In this document: in pieces, positions 58,404 to 64,000 of the stretch
How positions within the stretch are numbered: position 1 is the stretch's first letter
Layout: the number at the start of each line of letters is the position of its first letter
From: Bacteriovoracaceae bacterium UBA6200
GTDB lineage: Bacteria; Bdellovibrionota; Bacteriovoracia; Bacteriovoracales; Bacteriovoracaceae
Length of the DNA stretch: 64,000 bases
Assembly: GCA_002422605.1 (NCBI GenBank)
Contig: DISW01000025.1
Coordinates: 186,001-250,000 of the forward strand
Direction of reading: 5' to 3'
Made by a program: the position numbers and the translations under genes
Notes under the pieces: generated by a model
Database searches by the model: none
What the model was told of the DNA's origin: nothing
Seen by the model: only the letters and a program-made list of their open reading frames with translations

Positions 58404-59051
58404 ATGAATAGTATGGAAAATTTTGAAAAACGACGCGACCGCTTTGAACTTTTTGAGAGCATGGAAAGCCCCCTTCTCAATTTAACATTTAGTCTTGAAG
58501 TGCCTGAGTTTAGAACTTTTTGTAAGGATCATGGATATCCTCCCTTCCATTTCTTTTTATTTGTTTTATTCAAGTCATTAATGAAGATCGAAAACTTCCG
58601 TTATCGTATTTTTAAAGGTGAAGTCATTAAGATTGATCGACTCATTCCTTCTTATACAGTCATGAATGATGATTTCATTTTAAACTTTACCCGCTTCGAA
58701 CATAGCGCAGACCTTAATACTTTTATTGAACGCAGTCTGGCCGCGCGAGAAGAGTCGACTCGATCAAAAGAACTTCTGCATTCGGCTGAGGAATTTACCG
58801 AAAGAGAAATTAAAGACTATGTTTTCATAACCAGTATTCCCTGGCTGGACTTTACTTCAATTCAGCATCCAGTAAAAAAATACAAATCAGCAGACATACC
58901 CTCCATTGCTTGGGGTAAATTTAAACCCTTAGGGAATGGAAATATTTCAATGCCATTTTCTGTTCAGGCCCATCACGGATTCGTTGATGGTTACCACATT
59001 CATCTTCTTGCTGAAGAAATCGCTCAAGAAATTAAGCGACAAATATCTTAA
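58404..59051 (+). CDS. chloramphenicol acetyltransferase-family acyltransferase
   Basis: A 215-residue CatA-type protein. The catalytic loop HHGFVDGYHI matches the CAT consensus HHAVCDGFH with the active-site His and structural Asp. ITSIPWLDFTSI matches the substrate-pocket strand including the conserved Ser/Thr. Other motifs are FFLFVLFKSL and YRIFKGEVIKID. It may acetylate chloramphenicol or another small molecule; resistance cannot be claimed by eye. ATG 58404 or 58413 are both possible starts. The end overlaps the MAPEG gene by 20 bases. Confidence 0.85.
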   Translation: MNSMENFEKRRDRFELFESMESPLLNLTFSLEVPEFRTFCKDHGYPPFHFFLFVLFKSLMKIENFRYRIFKGEVIKIDRLIPSYTVMNDDFILNFTRFEHSADLNTFIERSLAAREESTRSKELLHSAEEFTEREIKDYVFITSIPWLDFTSIQHPVKKYKSADIPSIAWGKFKPLGNGNISMPFSVQAHHGFVDGYHIHLLAEEIAQEIKRQIS

Positions 59052-59430
59052 TTAGCAAAAAAAGATTACAAATAAGACCGATAATAAAAGAGATGCCACG
59101 GAAGGGTACGTTACCTATTCCATAACTTACGTAGTGGATTAATCGGGCCACCACATAAGTAATGGCAGCAACCTCTGTAGAAGCGTCAAACTTATCGAGT
59201 AACCCAAGCAGCAAAATTGCTACAGCGTATCCAGGGAAATAATCTTTCAAATTATTGTAGGCCCTCTCGCATCTGGCCGCCCACGGAAAAAGTTCTTTTC
59301 CTGATATGGGTTTTCTGTTTGAAAGGATCCATTCTTTACCGAAAGATTTAAGTTTTCCGATACTGAGAGGTACCCATGCCAAGAGGAAAAAGGCAGTCAT
59401 TAAAGTGAGAGCAGTATATTCTATTGGCAC
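59032..59430 (-). CDS. MAPEG-family membrane protein
   Basis: A 132-residue protein with four hydrophobic helices. ARCERAYNNLKDYFPGYAVAILLL matches the MAPEG motif where Arg and Asn contact glutathione in better known members. VARLIHYVSYGIGNVPFRG is the third-helix motif. The bacterial members' function is mostly unknown. Six bases separate its start from the end of the upstream minus-strand gene. Confidence 0.82.
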   Translation of the reverse strand: MPIEYTALTLMTAFFLLAWVPLSIGKLKSFGKEWILSNRKPISGKELFPWAARCERAYNNLKDYFPGYAVAILLLGLLDKFDASTEVAAITYVVARLIHYVSYGIGNVPFRGISFIIGLICNLFLLIKIFVA

Positions 59431-59436
59431 TCGTTC

Positions 59437-60000
59437 CTACTTCGTAATAAGGGTTACTTCTAGCATAGGCATTAGGTTATTTACTTTGTCTGAAATATTA
59501 TTCTCTGTTGAGTTAATCTTTTCTTCTTTCAAGTTAAGATTATGATAATGAATTCCAGCTCCGAAACCCCAAAGCCTGGAAAGACGAAATCTATAGCCGA
59601 CACCAAAACCCAAACTTGAACCAGAGATGTCCCTTGAAGCACCAAGCTTTTCTCTTTCTCCTTTGGCGTATGGATTCCATTCTGCTGTAAAGTAAAGATT
59701 ATAATTATCACTCCAGAACCATTGGAGACGTGGTCCCATCTCTAGTAATGAGTAGGTATCTTCAGGTGTTTCACCCTGACCTATGGAAGAACTCCAGGAG
59801 TTAATGTTCCAACCAAAGAAGAGAGTTCTATTCCTGTTCACTGAACCGGCCAGGAACGCCTTATGAAAGGTCCGGCTTTCTTCGAAATCAGCTCCTGTTG
59901 AACTATCCTTCTGAGAAGAATAATTTAGTCCATATTGGAAAAGAAAAGCTGCCTGAGAAGGAAGTGGAAGGAGAATCAGCAAAGCTAAAATAAAACGCAT
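59437..60000 (-). CDS. probable outer-membrane beta-barrel protein
   Basis: A 187-residue exported protein (signal peptide ending SQA-A). The mature part alternates aromatic and small residues (FLFQYGLNYSSQ, RTLFFGWNINSW, NLYFTAEWNPYA, GFGVGYRFRL, LWGFGAGIHYHN) as in eight-stranded barrels. It ends VTLITK, not the classic Phe. No family recognised. Part of a minus-strand run with the flanking lipoprotein and MAPEG genes. Confidence 0.65.
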   Translation of the reverse strand: MRFILALLILLPLPSQAAFLFQYGLNYSSQKDSSTGADFEESRTFHKAFLAGSVNRNRTLFFGWNINSWSSSIGQGETPEDTYSLLEMGPRLQWFWSDNYNLYFTAEWNPYAKGEREKLGASRDISGSSLGFGVGYRFRLSRLWGFGAGIHYHNLNLKEEKINSTENNISDKVNNLMPMLEVTLITK

Positions 60001-60017
60001 AAGGCCTCTTGTAATGA

Positions 60018-60752
60018 TTATCTGTCTGGATCAAATCCATCACAGCTTGGTATTGATATTTCTTTTTCTTGTTCAACTGAAACATACATGGGGATGCGAG
60101 TAAAACCACCGAGAATGACTTTCTCCTTGGAATTGTAAGGAGCAATTTCCATATAATAGTTACCTGCCAAAGAATTCCCGCCATTGAAAGAATTTGGTCT
60201 AAATTCTACAAGCTGACTTTTTTCACCATATGGAATTGAGCGACCGACACTAATGGAGAAACCTTTATTTTCTCCTTCAATATCCATTGAATTAATTCTT
60301 TTGGAGTGATTGAAATACGGACATTTTAAAGCTCTAAATCTTTCAGAAGCATAAGCCGCAGCATAATATATCTTTAAGTTGATGCTTTCAGGGGTACGAT
60401 TTTTTCCGCGTCCAGTCTGGAGTGGGTTAAAAAGAGCGTAAACAGAACCTAGGTCCTGATTTTTATTATCTCGAGTTTTTATTAGGCGTATAATCCAGGC
60501 ATCTACTTTATGTTTTGAAGTTAAATAAGCGAGATCTTCTTCAGAGACTTTAGGCATATCTAAGAGAAAAGAAATACTTTGAGTAACCGTAGCTTCTTTT
60601 TTTTGACCTACTTTCCAATCTGCTTCTTTAAGATAAGTGACTTCCATGCTGACTTGCTTTACCTCGTCGCTAAAAGAATTCCTTGTGACTTCAGCGTACT
60701 TTGTACATGAAACCATGAAGATGAGTGTAATTGTCAACAATGTGAGCTTCAT
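60018..60752 (-). CDS. lipoprotein of unknown function
   Basis: A 244-residue lipoprotein (FMVSC lipobox). The mature part is mixed alpha/beta with two further Cys (LKCPYFNHSKR and PSCDGFD). No recognised domain. ATG 60752 is preferred over a codon six bases upstream. The short gap to the barrel gene suggests one transcript. It diverges from the small lipoprotein at 60811. Confidence 0.6.
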   Translation of the reverse strand: MKLTLLTITLIFMVSCTKYAEVTRNSFSDEVKQVSMEVTYLKEADWKVGQKKEATVTQSISFLLDMPKVSEEDLAYLTSKHKVDAWIIRLIKTRDNKNQDLGSVYALFNPLQTGRGKNRTPESINLKIYYAAAYASERFRALKCPYFNHSKRINSMDIEGENKGFSISVGRSIPYGEKSQLVEFRPNSFNGGNSLAGNYYMEIAPYNSKEKVILGGFTRIPMYVSVEQEKEISIPSCDGFDPDR

Positions 60753-60810
60753 TAGCATATTCCTTTAATTATCATTACAATTATAAAACATTTTTTAATA
60801 AGGAGTGCTA

Positions 60811-61095
60811 ATGAAGTTTTTACTTCCGATGGTTTTTCTAGGTGTGGCCTGTTCATCGAATAATATTCAGCTAAGTGAAAGGGCCAAAGATTTGGAAGTT
60901 TATGGAAATAAGCCTCAGAATTGCCGGGTGACAGGCAAAATTGTAGGCGAGGACAGGTCTGGAAGTATTGAACTGGCACAAAATCATGCTTTGAATCAAG
61001 CAGCCAAATTGGACGCAACTGGAATTTTTATCAATCAAGAAGTTTCAAATGGATCTATTATGAGGGTTCACGCAACTGCTTATCAATGCGATTAA
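60811..61095 (+). CDS. small lipoprotein, DUF4156-like
   Basis: A 94-residue lipoprotein (LGVAC lipobox). CRVTGKIVGEDRSGSIELAQNHALNQAAKLDATGIFINQEV resembles the short DUF4156/RcsF-like fold: a Cys, a Gly-rich turn, then a helix ending in an Ala-rich stretch, and a final Cys (YQCD) that could pair with the first. Start ATG 60811 follows AAGGAG. The end overlaps the convergent regulator gene by four bases. Confidence 0.65.
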   Translation: MKFLLPMVFLGVACSSNNIQLSERAKDLEVYGNKPQNCRVTGKIVGEDRSGSIELAQNHALNQAAKLDATGIFINQEVSNGSIMRVHATAYQCD

Positions 61096-62003
61096 ATATC
61101 AGATAGGAATTTATCAAACTCTCTGAAGTTATGAAAATGAAACATTTTTCTAACTTCAGAGCGCTCCTCTAGCTTTTCCTGATAAGTGCCGCCAATCCAA
61201 ATTTCCGTCTTTTCTGTAAGTTGCTGAGATAGTTCTTTTATATAATTGGATTCATCTTTTTTTGAACTAAAAAATATAGCAGTGGCCTTAAGGGCATTCG
61301 CTGCATCCGAGAGGGAAGTTACAGGTAAACTAGGTCCTAAAAAAACAAATGGAATACCATAATGGATACATAAAAGGGCCGCCGCCAGAATACCAACGCT
61401 TTGTTGCTCACCTTCTGGAGTACCAATCAAGACTAGTTCACTCCGGCTTAACTTTTTTTGATAATGTCTTCCAATCATCTGCCCCATATAAAAGCTGGCA
61501 ATCGCATTGAAAGATCTCTCCTGGGCTAGAGTTAATTCGCCTCTTGCAACTTTTTGACCTAATTCCTGAAATAAGGGGGCCAGAACTTCCAAACACAGTT
61601 CTCTAGGTCCTAAGATGTCCTTAGTCTTATCCAACTCATGAGAAACGATATCGAGTTTATAGGCAGACAGGGCCAAATAGAGATTGGATAAAATTTTCTT
61701 AGAATCAACTTTTTCATGATGAGGTGTAAGAAGATTTATTTCCTCATAAGGTTTCTGCATGAGAGTGGTATAAATTTCTTTTAATTTCTCCAGGTCAAGA
61801 TGAGCTATCTTTCCAATACTCTGGCCGAACTCTGTTAATTGAAAAAGAATGGCAAGTTTCTCGATATCTTGCTCGGAGTAGAGACGATGCTTATTGTCAC
61901 CTCGCCCCGGAACCACCGCATTATAGCGTTTCTCCCATGCTCTTATGGTTGCACTTGCTACACCTGAAAGTTGAGAAGCAACCTGAATATTAAAGTACTG
62001 CAT
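61092..62003 (-). CDS. MerR-type regulator with B12-binding-like domain lacking cobalamin ligands
   Basis: A 303-residue transcription regulator of the CarH/LitR architecture. The N-terminal MerR helix-turn-helix (about 3-70) reads YFNIQVASQLSGVASATIRAW (broken by helix ends) with the wing KHRLYSEQDI. A four-helix part (about 100-180) and a Rossmann cobalamin-type domain (about 187-303) follow. The cobalamin-ligating ExHxxG appears as E199-Q-Q201-S-V-G204, so His is Gln. The EH of the four-helix Wx9EH motif is E162-R163, and the Trp is absent. Light-sensing through adenosylcobalamin is therefore unlikely. ATG 62003 opens the MerR domain. It diverges from acs. Confidence 0.85.
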   Translation of the reverse strand: MQYFNIQVASQLSGVASATIRAWEKRYNAVVPGRGDNKHRLYSEQDIEKLAILFQLTEFGQSIGKIAHLDLEKLKEIYTTLMQKPYEEINLLTPHHEKVDSKKILSNLYLALSAYKLDIVSHELDKTKDILGPRELCLEVLAPLFQELGQKVARGELTLAQERSFNAIASFYMGQMIGRHYQKKLSRSELVLIGTPEGEQQSVGILAAALLCIHYGIPFVFLGPSLPVTSLSDAANALKATAIFFSSKKDESNYIKELSQQLTEKTEIWIGGTYQEKLEERSEVRKMFHFHNFREFDKFLSDI

Positions 62004-62082
62004 CCAAAAAAATTTATCATAGGAATGGCTGGAAAAGAAGTGTGCCAGATGACATGATAAATCTATTGAAAAGGATGACATT
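62004..62082. promoter_or_regulatory. divergent control region of the MerR-type gene and acs
   Basis: Seventy-nine bases separate the two start codons, so both promoters must share this stretch or lie within the genes. AAAAGGA (62069-62075) is the acs ribosome-binding site. No clear MerR dyad was identified by eye. Confidence 0.5.
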
Positions 62083-64000
62083 ATGACTGATCTCAAAATT
62101 TACCCGGTAAAAAAAGAAATTGAAGACCGTTCATACCTGAGAGGTATGGGAGCGTATAACGAAGTTTATGTTCGCTCAATCAATGATCCTGACGGCTTCT
62201 GGTTAGATGCTGCAAAGAATCTCGATTGGTTTCAATTTCCTAAAGAGGCCAGAAGTGGTGATTTTAAAAGAGTCAACTTTTCATGGTTCATGGGCGGTAA
62301 GTTAAATGCTTCTTACAATTGCCTTGACCGTCATTTGAAGAAACGCGGGAATAAAACCGCAATCATTTGGGCCAAAGATGAGCCAGGGGAGTATCAAAAT
62401 CTTTCTTATCAGGAAGTTTTTGAAAATGTTTGTCGACTGGCAAACCTGATGAAAACTCATGGGGTGAAAAAAGGCGATAGAGTTTGTATCTATTTACCGA
62501 TGGTTCCTGAATTGGTGTACTCGATTCTTGCCTGCGCTAGAATTGGTGCCATTCATTCTGTGGTGTTTGCGGGATTCAGTTCAGAAGCACTGAAAGGCCG
62601 TGTTCAGGATGCTGAAGCTAAATTTATCATCACCGCCAACGAGGGCCTTCGTGGTGGAAAGAAAATCCCCTTAAAAAGTATCACTGATGAAGCTCTTCAG
62701 GATCTTTCTTTTGTCGAAAAAGTATTGGTCGTTAATCGAACTCCTGAAGCCGTTAACATGGTCCCTGGTAGAGATATTTCTTATGAAGAAGAAATCAAAA
62801 AATTCCGTCCAGTAGCTCCTTGCGAACAGATGGATGCAGAAGATGCTCTTTTCATTCTTTACACTTCAGGGTCAACAGGAAAGCCGAAAGGGGTTGTCCA
62901 TACAACCGGAGGTTACACAACCTATGCTTCCTATACTCATAAATATGTTTTTGATTATCATGAAGATGATGTCTTCTTTTGTACCGCCGATATCGGTTGG
63001 GTGACTGGTCACTCCTATGTTATTTATGGACCGCTAGCAAATGGTGCGACTTCAGTACTTTTTGAATCAACTCCTTCATATCCGGATTCTGGTCGATACT
63101 GGAAAGTCATTGATGATGTAAAAGCAACCATCTTCTATACGGCACCAACGGCCTTGAGATCACTGGCCCATCAAGGAGATGAATTCGTTAAAAAACATCA
63201 CCTCACAAGCCTCCGTATCTTGGGATCAGTAGGTGAACCCATAAATCCAGAAATTTGGAAATGGTACCATGATGTCGTTGGACAAGGTCGATGTGACATT
63301 GTGGATACCTGGTGGCAAACGGAGACAGGAGGAATTCTTATTACTCCGATTCCCGGAGTCACTCCAACTAAACCTGGATCAGCCACTCTTCCTTTCTTCG
63401 GGGTTGAACCAGTTATCGTTCATCCTGAAACAGGTAAGGAACTTAAAGGGAATAATGTTGAAGGTGCCCTTTGTATCAGGCATTCCTGGCCCGGGCAGTC
63501 TCGTACGATTTATAAAGATCATGAACGATTCAAAGAAACTTATTTCACTCAATACCCTGGTCTCTACTTCAGTGGGGATGGATGCCGTCGTGATGAGAAT
63601 GGCTATTATTGGATTACTGGCCGTATTGATGACGTCCTTAACGTTTCGGGACACCGTTTAGGTACAGCAGAAATTGAAAGTTCTTTAATGGAGCATCCAA
63701 ACGTTAAAGAAGCGGCAGTGGTTGGGATTCCTCACGAGATTAAAGGCATTGGAATTTATGCCTATGTCATTTTGGATGTTAAAACCGTCGACATTGAAAA
63801 GATTAAAGATGTTGTCAGAGAAAGCATTGGTCGATTTGCGGCTCCGGATATTATTCATATAACAAGTCATCTTCCGAAAACCCGTTCTGGAAAAGTGATG
63901 AGAAGAATATTGCGTAAAATTGCGGCCGGTGAATATACAGGATTAGGTGACACTTCAAGTTTAAGCGATCCGAATGTCGTAAATATTTTGATCGAAGAAC
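62083..64000 (+). CDS. acs: acetyl-CoA synthetase, truncated by window end
   Basis: AMP-forming acetate activation: acetate + ATP + CoA to acetyl-CoA. The frame opens at ATG 62083 after AAAAGGA and stays open for 639 codons to the window end, so only about the last ten residues are missing. Seen are the P-loop YTSGSTGKPKGVVHTTGGY, the acetate-pocket DTWWQTETGG, the ADP-forming motif YFSGDG with the hinge GRIDDVLNVSGHR, and the acetylatable Lys in KTRSGKVMRR. The N-terminal FNVSW-like segment is FKRVNFSWFMGG. It diverges from a MerR-type regulator that may control it. Confidence 0.95.
   Translation, partial: MTDLKIYPVKKEIEDRSYLRGMGAYNEVYVRSINDPDGFWLDAAKNLDWFQFPKEARSGDFKRVNFSWFMGGKLNASYNCLDRHLKKRGNKTAIIWAKDEPGEYQNLSYQEVFENVCRLANLMKTHGVKKGDRVCIYLPMVPELVYSILACARIGAIHSVVFAGFSSEALKGRVQDAEAKFIITANEGLRGGKKIPLKSITDEALQDLSFVEKVLVVNRTPEAVNMVPGRDISYEEEIKKFRPVAPCEQMDAEDALFILYTSGSTGKPKGVVHTTGGYTTYASYTHKYVFDYHEDDVFFCTADIGWVTGHSYVIYGPLANGATSVLFESTPSYPDSGRYWKVIDDVKATIFYTAPTALRSLAHQGDEFVKKHHLTSLRILGSVGEPINPEIWKWYHDVVGQGRCDIVDTWWQTETGGILITPIPGVTPTKPGSATLPFFGVEPVIVHPETGKELKGNNVEGALCIRHSWPGQSRTIYKDHERFKETYFTQYPGLYFSGDGCRRDENGYYWITGRIDDVLNVSGHRLGTAEIESSLMEHPNVKEAAVVGIPHEIKGIGIYAYVILDVKTVDIEKIKDVVRESIGRFAAPDIIHITSHLPKTRSGKVMRRILRKIAAGEYTGLGDTSSLSDPNVVNILIEE

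Overview
The window reads as a gene-dense, low-GC chromosome segment of a Gram-negative bacterium. It carries an MltG/MurA peptidoglycan set, many lipoproteins with clear lipoboxes, outer-membrane barrel candidates and a TolQ/ExbB-type channel. The mix of housekeeping genes with many unrecognised secreted proteins and degenerate protease or signalling homologues suggests a Bdellovibrionota (Bacteriovorax/Peredibacter-like) genome. That placement is inference from gene style, not proof. No insertion sequence, prophage or CRISPR array was seen, and no gene-free stretch exceeds about 270 bases.

Layout. 1-4.7 kb: dksA-like regulator, an inactive trypsin-like lipoprotein, and a minus-strand dinB-ruvX-mltG run. 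4.8-11.6 kb: rho, a DUF1385 membrane protein, prfA and prmC, two small unknown genes, murA and a HIT protein. 11.6-20.6 kb: envelope genes of unknown role, an orphan OmpR-type regulator, guaB-guaA (a perfect hairpin covers the guaB ribosome-binding site) and two envelope genes. 20.6-22.4 kb: mtnB-mtnD-mtnC of methionine salvage. 22.6-30.3 kb: dnaE followed by a tightly packed run of a secreted protein, a CsgG/FlgT-like lipoprotein, a degenerate receiver/HD-GYP protein and a small lipoprotein. 30.3-38.2 kb: two cation antiporters, queC, phosphohexomutase, a ferredoxin, alkC and ilvE.

38.2-45 kb is the most accessory part. It holds a TolQ-like channel overlapping a membrane-anchored VWA protein, an HExxH lipoprotein, a Cys-rich secreted protein, a tandem duplication of Asp/His/Gly-rich membrane proteins, a TPMT-type methyltransferase, a tautomerase, and a small kinase gene bounded by near-identical palindromes beside tRNA-Val. 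45.2-54.4 kb: an asymmetric two-gene ABC exporter, a DsbA-like lipoprotein, a 647-residue coiled-coil protein, a pyruvate kinase fused to a ferredoxin domain, and queG. 54.4-61 kb: an alpha/beta hydrolase, tRNA-Phe, a lipoprotein bracketed by two copies of one terminator, a rhodanese and more envelope proteins, a CAT-family acyltransferase and a MAPEG protein. 61-64 kb: a MerR-type regulator whose cobalamin motifs are altered, divergent from acs, which runs off the end.

The best candidates for new biology are the pyruvate kinase-ferredoxin fusion, the TolQ/VWA pair, the two tRNA-adjacent single-gene cassettes flanked by direct repeats, and the hairpins that cover ribosome-binding sites of guaB and an antiporter gene. 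All domain calls are from reading motifs by eye; no database search was run.
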